From NCBI GenBank assembly GCA_040752675.1, contig JBFMGF010000051.1, forward strand, positions 1-36,552: a stretch of DNA of 36,552 nt, given 5' to 3'. The number at the start of each line of letters is the position of its first letter. Position 1 is the stretch's first letter. The translations under genes and the position numbers were made by a program. This document shows, piece by piece, positions 8,639-16,211 of this stretch. Origin of the DNA: Acidobacteriota bacterium. GTDB taxonomy: Bacteria; Acidobacteriota; Polarisedimenticolia; JBFMGF01. The notes under the pieces were generated by a model. It ran no database searches and was not told the origin of the DNA. It saw only the letters and a program-made list of their open reading frames with translations.

Positions 8639-10339
8639 ATGATGAGAAGAATCGAGACTCTGGCCGGAGACTTCGCCACGATCACGGCAATCAGCCTGCG
8701 CGTTGCAGTTATCCTGCTCATTGTATCCGGCTTGATCGCGGCTGAAAACAAAAGCATTGAAACTCTTCCTTGCCCCGATGAGGCCCTGACGGGATTCCGT
8801 TCCATATCTCGGAACGACATCAGGACAATAGTAGAGATCCTCGCTTCCGATGAACTGGAGGGAAGAGAAGCCGAAGCAAGGGGAGGCAGGCTTGCCTCCA
8901 TGTTTATCGCCTCATGGTTGAGCGCCGCCCGCATCCCCGCTTTCGGATCCGGAGGATTCCTCAATGACTACTTCCAGGAGATCCCTTGCATTTCGGCTGA
9001 CGTCGACGCCGGCAGCAGTTACATCTCTCTGGAAAAAGAGGATGGAAAGGAGATGGACAGGAAATTCCCTCTCGAAGAGAATGCCTTCTATTCGCCGCAA
9101 TCGGCCGAGAACTTCTCGATAACTGCTCCTGTTGTTTTTGCCGGATACGGGATCGAAGCTCCTGAATATGACTACCACGATTTCGGTAGTTTCACCATGC
9201 GTGGAAAGATCGCCATCGTTTTCAATCATGAACCACAGGAGCAAGATGAGAAGTCCATCTTCAAGGGGGCGAAGGCGACACGATATTCCATGCCACAGAT
9301 GAAGGCACAGATTGCCAGGGAAAAAGGGGCGGTCGCTCTAGTCATCATGAGAGACCGGAACAATTCACACGGATCGATGCGCGAGACACTCTCTCGGAGA
9401 GGGACGAAAGAAGAGAGGGGGCATTTCCTCGGGATCGAGGGAGAGCCTTCCCTGATCCCGATATTCTATGTCGAAGACGCCGTCGCCGATGAGATCTTCG
9501 AACGATCGGGGATAGACCTCAAAGAAAAACAGGCGGAAATCGACAGGACATTGAAGAGCGAACCCGTCGACCTGAAGGGAATCACGCTGACTCTTAACGT
9601 CCTGATGAAAGATAAAAAGAGGATCTCGCTGAACAACGTGATGGCGAAGATCGAAGGCAGCGATATCCTGTTCAAGGACGAAGCCGTTATTGTTGCTGCC
9701 CATTACGACCATCTTGGAGTCAAGCCGGATGGGATATATCACGGTGCCGATGACAACGCTTCTGGAGTCTCCGCCCTGCTCTCACTCGCCAGAGCATTAC
9801 ACATCAACCCGGTTAAACCGAAGCGGAGCATCTACTTCGTCTCCTTCGCCGCGGAAGAAAAAGGGGTCATTGGATCGAAGTATCTCTCTTCCCATCTTCC
9901 CGTCCCGAAGGAGAAGATATCGGTCATGATCAACATGGACGAACTGGGAAGGAACAACAGCGATAGAGAGCAAAACGCCGACATGGCGATCGCCTTCATG
10001 TCCGGGCAGGCCCCAGAACTGAAGGAGATAATAAGGAAGAGCAATGAGATCCTGGGTATGGACATAAAGTATTATCCGACGCTGACATTCCTGACGAACA
10101 GCGACCATTCGCTCTTTCACGATATGAGTATACCGATCGTCTTTTTCTTCTCCGGGTTTCATGGAGATTACCACAAGCCGACTGATATGGCGGATAAGAT
10201 CAATTATCCCAAGATGGAAAGGCTTACCCGCCTGATCTACCTCACTATCTGGGATATCGCCAACCGGGAAGGAAAGGTGAAGTTCGACCGCAGCATCACG
10301 AAGGAACCCGAGAAAGATGAGTTCGATAAACCTTATTAG
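8639..10339 (+). CDS. Secreted M28-family zinc aminopeptidase with PA-like insert
   Basis: About 566 residues: a signal peptide (RVAVILLIVSGLIAA), then a region of about 250 residues resembling a PA domain (VVFAGYGIEAPEYDYHDF, KIAIVFNHEP), then the M28 catalytic domain. The two-zinc ligands are visible in AAHYDHLG (about 353), GADDNASG (about 369), AAEEKG (about 404), MINMDELGRN (about 432) and NSDHSLFHD (about 487). Such enzymes remove N-terminal residues from peptides outside the cytoplasm, which complements the divergent M16 endopeptidase. Start: AAGGGA lies 9 bases before the ATG at 8639; the ATG at 8630 touches the Shine-Dalgarno and the TTG at 8612 precedes the predicted transcription start. 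Confidence 0.9.
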   Translation: MMRRIETLAGDFATITAISLRVAVILLIVSGLIAAENKSIETLPCPDEALTGFRSISRNDIRTIVEILASDELEGREAEARGGRLASMFIASWLSAARIPAFGSGGFLNDYFQEIPCISADVDAGSSYISLEKEDGKEMDRKFPLEENAFYSPQSAENFSITAPVVFAGYGIEAPEYDYHDFGSFTMRGKIAIVFNHEPQEQDEKSIFKGAKATRYSMPQMKAQIAREKGAVALVIMRDRNNSHGSMRETLSRRGTKEERGHFLGIEGEPSLIPIFYVEDAVADEIFERSGIDLKEKQAEIDRTLKSEPVDLKGITLTLNVLMKDKKRISLNNVMAKIEGSDILFKDEAVIVAAHYDHLGVKPDGIYHGADDNASGVSALLSLARALHINPVKPKRSIYFVSFAAEEKGVIGSKYLSSHLPVPKEKISVMINMDELGRNNSDREQNADMAIAFMSGQAPELKEIIRKSNEILGMDIKYYPTLTFLTNSDHSLFHDMSIPIVFFFSGFHGDYHKPTDMADKINYPKMERLTRLIYLTIWDIANREGKVKFDRSITKEPEKDEFDKPY

Positions 10340-10428
10340 AGTAAGCGCTGCACCGCCAGGAAAAGGGTTGCGTCGCATGGTCGAGAAAAAGCAGTAATCA
10401 ACGCCCGCGTCATTGCGACGACTGGAAA

Positions 10429-11295
10429 ATGGAAATTAGGGAGATGAGAAAGAGATTGCCACTTGCGATTGTGATTCTTATCAGTCTGGCTTTTTTCTCG
10501 TGGCTCATCATGATGCTAATCGCGCCCGAGGAAGATACAGTCACGACCCAGGGGATAACTATCCAACATGATCACGACGAGGATGAGAGGCAGCTCGTTG
10601 ACCACCTGCTTGTCGCCAGAGTTCTCGGCGATGTGCGAATCAGAAGGGTTACACTATTCTATCGCATCGGAGGAGAAAAGGATCTCCATCAAATCGAGAT
10701 GAAACCAGTCCTGCAAAGCAACCACTATTCTGCATTCATCCCCGGACAGGGGATCGGTTCCAAGATCTATTACTATTTCGTCGCAGAGAGCGAAAAGGGA
10801 GAGAAGGCCACATTGCCGGCGGAGGCGGCGGAGGGGAAAGGACTCTATGGCGGGATGTACAGGATCGGCTTCGAAGGAAAGGTCACGAAACCCCTCCTCT
10901 GGATGCACATACTTTTCATGGTCTCCGCACTGATTTTCCTTATTCACAGCATATACTTTGCGCTGAGGAACTGTCTGACTGGAGAAGATTTCATGAAATG
11001 CTACGGCACCGTTCTAGCGGGAACCATCATCTTTACCGTGACAGCTTTTGGCATCGGACCGTATGTTGCATGGGAGGCGTTCGGCGTGGGCTGGTCCGGT
11101 ATCCCTTATGGATGGGATATCACAGACAACAAATCGCTCGTCATCGCTCTCTATTTCTGGATTATTCTTATTCTTGGGAGGAAAAACTTCAGACAGAAGG
11201 AAGAGAAGTTTTTGCGCAACAGGACCTTCGCGGCACTCTCTATCATCGGGATCATCCTCACGGCGGTTCTCTATCTCGTCCCTCACTCCATATGA
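10429..11295 (+). CDS. Uncharacterised membrane protein with a periplasmic Ig-like domain
   Basis: 288 residues, not recognised as a named family. An N-terminal membrane segment (residues about 9-29) is followed by a soluble section (about 40-150) whose pattern (RRVTLFYRIGGEKD, HYSAFIPGQGIGSKIYYYFVAE) looks like an Fn3/Ig-type fold. Four further membrane segments follow, the last ending near the C-terminus. The stretch VGWSGIPYGWDITDNKS between two helices looks conserved and could be a functional loop. The start could be the ATG at 10429 or 10444; neither has a well-placed Shine-Dalgarno. The 3' end overlaps the convergent bactofilin gene by 13 bp. No function is assigned. Confidence 0.75.
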   Translation: MEIREMRKRLPLAIVILISLAFFSWLIMMLIAPEEDTVTTQGITIQHDHDEDERQLVDHLLVARVLGDVRIRRVTLFYRIGGEKDLHQIEMKPVLQSNHYSAFIPGQGIGSKIYYYFVAESEKGEKATLPAEAAEGKGLYGGMYRIGFEGKVTKPLLWMHILFMVSALIFLIHSIYFALRNCLTGEDFMKCYGTVLAGTIIFTVTAFGIGPYVAWEAFGVGWSGIPYGWDITDNKSLVIALYFWIILILGRKNFRQKEEKFLRNRTFAALSIIGIILTAVLYLVPHSI

Positions 11296-11714
11296 TCTGC
11301 TCGCTTCTCCGCGAAGAGATGGAGCTGAGAAAACCGTGAAACGGCATTGCCGCTTATAAAGGCCTCTCTCTCAATGGCCAGAGAGCCGGCGATGATATCC
11401 CCTTTGACTCTGGACGATCTACCGAGTTCCACTTTTCCGGAAACATTAATCTGGCCATCCACGGAGCCATTAATGATGGATGATGCACAGGTGATACCCC
11501 CTTTCACGCTGGCTCCTCTCTCGACGAAGACCATTCCCGGACTCCGTACCTCGCCCGCCATCCGTCCGGAGATTCGAATGTTTCCCGAGCATTCCATGTT
11601 CCCATCTACCATCACGTCACGACCCAGGACAGTCGTATTCGAGTCTGGTTTCTCAAAGAGATTCCACATTTCATCAAACGCTCGCCTCTTTTTCAATTTC
11701 TTGAGGAATTTCAT
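11283..11714 (-). CDS. Bactofilin (polymer-forming cytoskeletal protein)
   Basis: A 143-residue protein with a basic N-terminus (MKFLKKLKKRR) and the bactofilin (DUF583) right-handed beta-helix: repeated short strands with small hydrophobics and glycines, such as VMVDGNMECSGNIRISGRMAGEV, GITCASSIINGSVDGQINV and ELGRSSRVKGDIIAGSLAIE. Bactofilins self-assemble without nucleotide into filaments that anchor cell-wall enzymes or shape the cell. Length and domain content are typical. No peptidoglycan hydrolase of the LmdC/M23 type that often accompanies bactofilins is next to it. It overlaps the convergent membrane-protein gene by 13 bp. Confidence 0.88.
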   Translation of the reverse strand: MKFLKKLKKRRAFDEMWNLFEKPDSNTTVLGRDVMVDGNMECSGNIRISGRMAGEVRSPGMVFVERGASVKGGITCASSIINGSVDGQINVSGKVELGRSSRVKGDIIAGSLAIEREAFISGNAVSRFSQLHLFAEKRADHME

Positions 11715-11857
11715 GATCTCACGACCATTCCAGAATCATAAAAACGGCGAGAAGATATTAAACCATTCATCCTGCCTGGCACTATTATAGACCAAAATAT
11801 GGATCAGGCATTCCCCATGGCATCCAAGGCAAGATGCTTCAGCTATCATGGACAAGT

Positions 11858-13063
11858 TTATTCATATCGCAGTGCGTCAATGGGATTGAGGCCCGAAGCC
11901 TTATAGGCAGGGTAGACCCCGAAGAAGATTCCCACTCCAGCGGAGAAGAAGAACCCCAGCAGAACGGTCCATAGTGAAACTGTCACGGGAAGTGCCGGGA
12001 TGACGGCCCGAAGGCCAAAGGCTCCAAGGTTCCCAAAGAGGATCCCGAAGGCGCCGCCGCTGACGCTCAAAACGACCGCTTCTATGACGAATTGATACAT
12101 GATGTCTCCTCTTCTTGCCCCGACCGCCTTTCGCACGCCTATCTCTTTCGTCCTCTCCGACACCGAGACGAGCATGATGTTCATGATCCCGACACCACCC
12201 ACAAGGAGCGAGATGGCGGCGATCCCACCCAGGACCCAGGTGAAAACGTCGAGGATGGTCAGCAGTGACGAGAGGATGGCCGCCTGACTTGTGACCGTAA
12301 AGTCCTCATTGTTGTCGTGGCGCTTCGATAACAGATAGACGATCTCCTCCTTGGCAGTATCCACATCTTTCTCGCTCTTCGCCTGGGCGATGATCTCAAA
12401 CAGCCTGTCCACGTCAAAAAGTTCCTGCGCCGTTCTGACAGGTATGAAGACGAGATCGTCGATATCGAAACCGAGCGACACGCCTTTCCTCTCCATGATT
12501 CCGATGACGCGGAACTTCATCTCTCCGATACTGACCCACTGCCCGAGCGGATTACTCTCGCGGAATAGCTCGGTCTTGACCCTTCTCCCCAGGACAACGA
12601 CCCTCCTCTTGGCATCGACATCTTCTTCCTTGAAGAAGGACCCTATCTCGACATGGAGATTCCTGACTCTAGGGAAATTCTCGGTGACGCCGATGACAGT
12701 CGTATCTCTGCTGCGGTTTGCATACTTCACGCTGCTCGCTCCGATGATGACAGGTACAACCTCGATGACCGAGCGGCAGTGTTTCTTGATGGCTTCTGCA
12801 TCTCCATATGTGATCCTGTGGACCGTTTCCCCGGCGGGGAAAGGCCCTCCGCGCGTCTCAAGCTTTCCCGGAGTGATGATCAGAAGATTACTCCCGATAC
12901 CGACGAATTGATCCTGGATGTACTTCTTCGCCCCTTCGCCCAATGAGATGAGCATGATGACGGCTGTGACGCCGATGATGACACCCAGCATCGTCAGCGC
13001 CGCACGCATCTTGTTCGACCTCAGCGCTCCGAACGAAACTTTCAGACTCTCGACAAAGTCCAC
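11858..13063 (-). CDS. MacB/FtsX-type ABC transporter permease
   Basis: 401 residues: an N-terminal helix (about 20-45, MRAALTMLGVIIGVTAVIMLISLG), a large periplasmic MacB core (about 50-270), and three C-terminal FtsX helices including GGVGIMNIMLVSVSERTKEIGVRKAVGA, the conserved coupling region of this family. It belongs with the HlyD-type adaptor 61 bases upstream. The pair resembles tripartite macrolide, peptide or lipoprotein exporters, which use ATP hydrolysis for mechanotransmission rather than classical substrate translocation. No nucleotide-binding subunit is encoded between the two genes or beside them, so the ATPase must be elsewhere or missing. Confidence 0.9.
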   Translation of the reverse strand: MDFVESLKVSFGALRSNKMRAALTMLGVIIGVTAVIMLISLGEGAKKYIQDQFVGIGSNLLIITPGKLETRGGPFPAGETVHRITYGDAEAIKKHCRSVIEVVPVIIGASSVKYANRSRDTTVIGVTENFPRVRNLHVEIGSFFKEEDVDAKRRVVVLGRRVKTELFRESNPLGQWVSIGEMKFRVIGIMERKGVSLGFDIDDLVFIPVRTAQELFDVDRLFEIIAQAKSEKDVDTAKEEIVYLLSKRHDNNEDFTVTSQAAILSSLLTILDVFTWVLGGIAAISLLVGGVGIMNIMLVSVSERTKEIGVRKAVGARRGDIMYQFVIEAVVLSVSGGAFGILFGNLGAFGLRAVIPALPVTVSLWTVLLGFFFSAGVGIFFGVYPAYKASGLNPIDALRYE

Positions 13064-13124
13064 AACTCTTTCCTTACCATGAAAATTGGTATTCCATTCA
13101 TGTTGTCAATGACATGAGGGTTGA

Positions 13125-14366
13125 TCATTTGATCTTGACGCGGGCCCCCTCCTGGAGATTTTCCACGTCGAGTGATGTGATCACTTTCTCTCCTAGCTTT
13201 ATACCTCTGGTGATCTCGGTTCGATCCCAGTTGGAAATGCCAGCCTCGATCTCCCTTTTCACGACCTTATTCTTTTCCAGAACATAGACATACTGCTGAC
13301 CTTTCTTGATCATGATTGAATCGGTCGGGATGAATAGAATATCCTTCTTAGAATCGACGAGGATTTCCGCATCGGCTGACATTCCATGTCTGATCCTTTC
13401 ATTGTTGTTGAGGAACCTTATCTTGACGATGGAGGTCCTGCTCTCGAGTTTGTCCATGGAGACGATGGGGGATATTTCATGAACCTCTCCCTTAAAATCC
13501 TCATCGGGGAAAGAGTCCATCCTGATCCTGACCTTCTGACCGGGTCGGATATTTGCCACGTCAACTTCATCGAAAGAAGCCCTCACGTATACATCTCCTC
13601 CTACCAGGGTAAAAAGAGGAGTATTGGGATTGACCTTCTGCCCGAGTTGCGCGAACCGCTCACCAATCACGCCATCAAAGGGGGCTTTGATCTCGGTTCT
13701 ATCAAGGTTGATCTTCGCCGTCTCGAAAGCGGCTTCCATCTGTTCCACAAGCGCCCTTGCCGCTTTGATCTCCTGTTCGGCAACCTCCTTCTGTTTCAAA
13801 CCGGCGAGAGCCGCCTCATATGCCGTCTTCGCAACCCTGTATTCGAGCTTCGCCTGTTCCAGCTGCTGGTCCGAGATGATTCCGCTCGTATGGAGCTCCA
13901 GAAATTTCTTCCAGTCCCCTTCTGCCTTCTCGAAGGCTGCTTTCGCCTTCTCATAATCTGCGTCGGAGACCGCATCCCTTATGATTCCGGCGGCTTCGGC
14001 CTTCTCGAGCTGGACTCTGGCGTTCTTGAGATTGGCAAGAGCAAGATAGTACTGCGATTCGGCTTCTTTCCTGTCAAACATCATGAGAAGATCGCCCCTG
14101 CTTACACGGTCCCCGATATCGACCAGTATCCGGCTTACCTCACCGGCGACCATGGGAGTAATTACCACTGCATTATCCGCCTGAATAGTCCCCTTAGTCG
14201 TGGCAGTGATCGTGTACTCCACATCTCCCTTCTTAACTTCTGCAACGTCGACGGTGATCTTTTCCCTCCTCAGCGCAAAGTAGAGGATGAACAGGACGAT
14301 GAAGACGATTGCCGAAATCCAGATGAATCGCATCTTTCTTTTCGATGGCTCCCACCTTTTATTCAT
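13125..14366 (-). CDS. HlyD/MacA-type periplasmic adaptor (efflux membrane-fusion protein)
   Basis: 413 residues. One N-terminal membrane anchor (about 12-32), a first half-lipoyl segment (VEYTITATTKGTIQADNAVV, VDIGDRVSRGDLLM), a long alpha-hairpin/coiled coil (about 90-200, rich in A, E, K and Q), a second half-lipoyl (ELHT then TEIKAPFDGVIGERFAQLGQKV) and a beta-barrel/membrane-proximal domain. The topology matches MacA-like adaptors that link an inner-membrane ABC permease to a TolC-type channel. A longer open frame starts at 14444, but GGAG 6 bases before the ATG at 14366 gives the better start. That ATG overlaps the end of the preceding TPR frame by 8 bases, which implies translational coupling. 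Confidence 0.9.
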   Translation of the reverse strand: MNKRWEPSKRKMRFIWISAIVFIVLFILYFALRREKITVDVAEVKKGDVEYTITATTKGTIQADNAVVITPMVAGEVSRILVDIGDRVSRGDLLMMFDRKEAESQYYLALANLKNARVQLEKAEAAGIIRDAVSDADYEKAKAAFEKAEGDWKKFLELHTSGIISDQQLEQAKLEYRVAKTAYEAALAGLKQKEVAEQEIKAARALVEQMEAAFETAKINLDRTEIKAPFDGVIGERFAQLGQKVNPNTPLFTLVGGDVYVRASFDEVDVANIRPGQKVRIRMDSFPDEDFKGEVHEISPIVSMDKLESRTSIVKIRFLNNNERIRHGMSADAEILVDSKKDILFIPTDSIMIKKGQQYVYVLEKNKVVKREIEAGISNWDRTEITRGIKLGEKVITSLDVENLQEGARVKIK

Positions 14367-14706
14367 CAGTATCTCCAGAAGATTTTTTCCTGGGCTTCTT
14401 GAGCATCTCTCTTGCAGCTTCGGCAATTGCTCCTTCCTGCTCATACTTCAGGGCCGTTTGGAGATGTATCCTGGCTTTTTCATTATAGCCCAAACTCTGA
14501 TAGATCTGCCCCATGAGGACATGAGCGGAGACATACTGGGGATTGATCTGAACGGCCTTATCTAGATTCTTGATTGCTTTCTGCAGTCGCCGGAAGAAGA
14601 ATGAAGGAAAGGGAGACCTCCTTTGCGAATACCGCGAGAAGGAAGAAGGGAGAAACTCCCCAGATTGCCTTATCCACGATAAAAGAGAGAGATAATTAAT
14701 TGTCAA
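14359..14706 (-). CDS. Short TPR protein, N-terminus uncertain, possibly truncated
   Basis: The frame covers 115 codons. Only residues about 42-90 look like protein: a tetratricopeptide unit (AIKNLDKAVQINPQYVSAHVLMGQIYQSLGYNEKA is the core, positions about 44-78) and a following helix, then a charged tail. The first 40 codons are serine-, phenylalanine- and arginine-rich with no domain character. The ATG at 14706 overlaps a TTGACA. A strong AAAGGAGG at 14617-14624 has no start codon at the right distance. Either the gene starts within the frame at a non-standard codon, or it is the 3' remnant of a longer TPR gene. It is translationally coupled to the adaptor downstream. Confidence 0.45.
   Translation of the reverse strand: MTINYLSLLSWIRQSGEFLPSSFSRYSQRRSPFPSFFFRRLQKAIKNLDKAVQINPQYVSAHVLMGQIYQSLGYNEKARIHLQTALKYEQEGAIAEAAREMLKKPRKKSSGDTDE
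14678..14706 (-). promoter_or_regulatory. Possible promoter in front of the adaptor/permease genes
   Basis: On the minus strand, consensus TTGACA (14706-14701) is followed 17 bases later by TTTATC, a poor -10. It could drive the TPR-adaptor-permease set independently of the upstream YigZ and holin-like genes. The strong AAAGGAGG at 14624-14617 downstream fits a transcript starting near 14671. Confidence 0.35.
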
Positions 14707-14736
14707 CTGCGATTTTCAGGCTTCTTCCAACAGGAA

Positions 14737-14982
14737 TTATTGTCTCACAAACCAGTTATGGATCCAGGCGAAGAGTGCCCCGAGGATGAAACCATAGATG
14801 AATCCCCAGACCAGTCCCAGAATGGCACCGAAAAGGGTTATTTTGTAACCGAAGAAGAACTTGCTCAAAAGGATGAAGTGTCCACCTCCCCCAACAATCA
14901 TGGCGTATATCGTGATAAGGAAGACGATCACACCCAACAGGATACCAGTGGTAAACCCGTAAGCTTTAATACTCAGTTTCAT
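14737..14982 (-). CDS. Small membrane protein of the 'bacteriophage holin'-annotated family
   Basis: 81 residues, with hydrophobic helices at about 8-30 and 45-72, glycine-rich motifs between them (FGAILGLVWGFIYGFILGALFAW) and a C-terminal NWFVRQ. The arrangement MKLSIKAYGFTTGILLGV...GFIYGFILGALFAWIHN matches small chromosomal proteins that databases label as holin-like although no phage gene is near. There is no sign of prophage here, so a lysis role is unlikely; it may be a small envelope protein. AGGAGG lies 5-8 bases before the ATG. It starts 9 bases after the YigZ stop codon, in the same transcript. Confidence 0.7.
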   Translation of the reverse strand: MKLSIKAYGFTTGILLGVIVFLITIYAMIVGGGGHFILLSKFFFGYKITLFGAILGLVWGFIYGFILGALFAWIHNWFVRQ

Positions 14983-14991
14983 AACCCCCTC

Positions 14992-15627
14992 CTATGAAAA
15001 ATGGAGATCCTTTTGACCGCCAATTGGAGATAACCGGACCTTCCCTTTTGTCATCTCCCTGAATTTTTCCTCGAACTCCCGGGCAAGGCTCTTTCGGACG
15101 TCCACAACGAACCTGGCCTCATTCAGGTATTCCTCATGGAAGATCTCCGCGCTCAAGTTTTTCAGGATCCTCCTTGTATCTTTCAGAACCCCGTAGGGAA
15201 TGGCAAAGGAATACCTCTGAGTATAGTATCTCGTCTCCAGCCGGCTCGATCTTATTACGGACAGGGCAGAATCCCTGTACGCTCTGCGCAGCGGACCTGT
15301 GCCGAGCTTCGTTCCGCCAAAGTATCGCGTTACGATGAGCGCCACATTTGTGATCCCGGAATTCTTGATGACTGAGAGGATGGCTGAACCGGCAGTACCG
15401 GATGGTTCTCCGGCATCGCTATACCGGATCCTGGCGTCGTTACCAATCCCGATACGGTAGGCGTAACAGTTATGAGTGGAATCCCGGAATTCCGAGGAGA
15501 TCCTCACGATGAACTCCATCGCCGATATTTCGTTCCAGACGGGCGAGATCGATGAGATGAACCTGGAGCCTTTGACCTTTATCTCTGATTGATTGAACTC
15601 CGATACTGTGAGGAAAGAATCGATCAT
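14992..15627 (-). CDS. yigZ: YigZ/IMPACT-family protein (UPF0029)
   Basis: 211 residues, the usual length for YigZ. The family core is clear: THNCYAYRIG, YSDAGEPSGTAGSAIL, and VTRYFGGTKLGTGPLRRAYRDSA, followed by a ferredoxin-like C-terminal half. YigZ/IMPACT proteins are cytoplasmic, have been linked to regulation of translation and peptidase activity, and remain functionally loose. An open frame extends to a TTG at 15666, but homologues start just before the FLTVSEF-type strand, so the ATG at 15627 is preferred; neither start has a strong Shine-Dalgarno. First gene of the minus-strand run. Confidence 0.88.
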   Translation of the reverse strand: MIDSFLTVSEFNQSEIKVKGSRFISSISPVWNEISAMEFIVRISSEFRDSTHNCYAYRIGIGNDARIRYSDAGEPSGTAGSAILSVIKNSGITNVALIVTRYFGGTKLGTGPLRRAYRDSALSVIRSSRLETRYYTQRYSFAIPYGVLKDTRRILKNLSAEIFHEEYLNEARFVVDVRKSLAREFEEKFREMTKGKVRLSPIGGQKDLHFS

Positions 15628-15906
15628 CACACTGCGAAGTCTATCAGAGCATAATTTCCAAGTCAATTCCCTCTAGCGAGGCAGGATGGCTCCGACTATT
15701 CACATCCTCATCTGAATATTGCCAACTTTCCATAGTTTAGTATCTTATGCTGAAACTTCTTCTCATTTTGCGAAGATCTTTTGAAAGCACTTTGTAACTG
15801 ATTGTAAAAAAGAGTCTTCTAGATAAAAATTAGCGAGGTAAACCTTCTTAATCTTAGAAGTGGTGTATAAAGATGTTTCGTAGATGACGAGGTTGGAGGT
15901 GAATCT
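15628..15906. other. Intergenic region between yigZ and the micro-ORF
   Basis: About 280 bases, AT-rich toward the right, with no convincing open frame on either strand. It must hold the promoter for yigZ on the minus strand and probably one for the rightward micro-ORF or the sulfatase-fold gene. No hexamer pair is convincing, and no terminator hairpin is seen. Confidence 0.5.
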
Positions 15907-15960
15907 ATGAATCGTTTACAAGAGATATTTAACTGCGTTTTCACACAGGATTCAGGTTAA
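15907..15960 (+). CDS. 17-codon micro-ORF with an ideal ribosome binding site
   Basis: ATG at 15907, stop TAA at 15958-15960. GGAGGT lies exactly 6 bases before the ATG, the best Shine-Dalgarno in this part of the window. The peptide (MNRLQEIFNCVFTQDSG) contains one cysteine and has no signal peptide. It may be a leader peptide, a small functional peptide or the start of a decayed gene. It lies about 250 bases before the sulfatase-fold gene. Unrecognised. Confidence 0.35.
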   Translation: MNRLQEIFNCVFTQDSG

Positions 15961-16172
15961 ACTGTCTCAAATAATGCAATGATGAGGTTTCCCCCCTTTT
16001 TGAGAATAGTATGAATTTTCCAGACCTCATCCTTATTTTTCAGGATAATCAGAAGGGCACGGAGAGGGACTGCCAAGAGAGGAACGTACAACACCGGCCA
16101 GACGAGCCAGATCGGCGACAGGGACTCCGAGATCGAAGCTTCTTCCAGCAAATGCCCCTGAAAACGCTTCAT
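15957..16172 (-). CDS. Possible small membrane protein (low confidence)
   Basis: A 71-codon minus-strand frame with a plausible helix (PIWLVWPVLYVPLLAVPLRA, about 20-39), a positively charged connector (KNKDEVWKIHTILKK) and a second hydrophobic end. The opposite strand here reads as charged, low-information residues, which argues the coding sense could be this one. It would be divergent from the sulfatase-fold gene if that gene starts at 16212. No Shine-Dalgarno precedes the ATG, and I recognise no family, so it may be a chance frame. Confidence 0.28.
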   Translation of the reverse strand: MKRFQGHLLEEASISESLSPIWLVWPVLYVPLLAVPLRALLIILKNKDEVWKIHTILKKGGNLIIALFETV

Positions 16173-16211
16173 TTATTGCCAGTCAGAGAGAGTTTCTATA
16201 GAATTAATGCT

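Noticed and set aside
13386-14402. Long plus-strand open frame of 338 codons opposite the HlyD adaptor
   Set aside because: It is antisense to a clearly recognised adaptor gene with a proper start and domain order. Its translation is rich in H, R and D with no motif, so it is a shadow frame.
14737-14982. Evidence for a prophage from the holin-like protein
   Set aside because: No endolysin, integrase, structural gene or attachment repeat is nearby, and this small family is common in chromosomes without phage context.
16011-16211. In-frame N-terminal extension of the sulfatase-fold protein from ATG 16011
   Set aside because: The 67 extra residues are charged and arginine/glutamine-rich without domain character, precede a normal signal peptide, and lie over a better-looking minus-strand frame.
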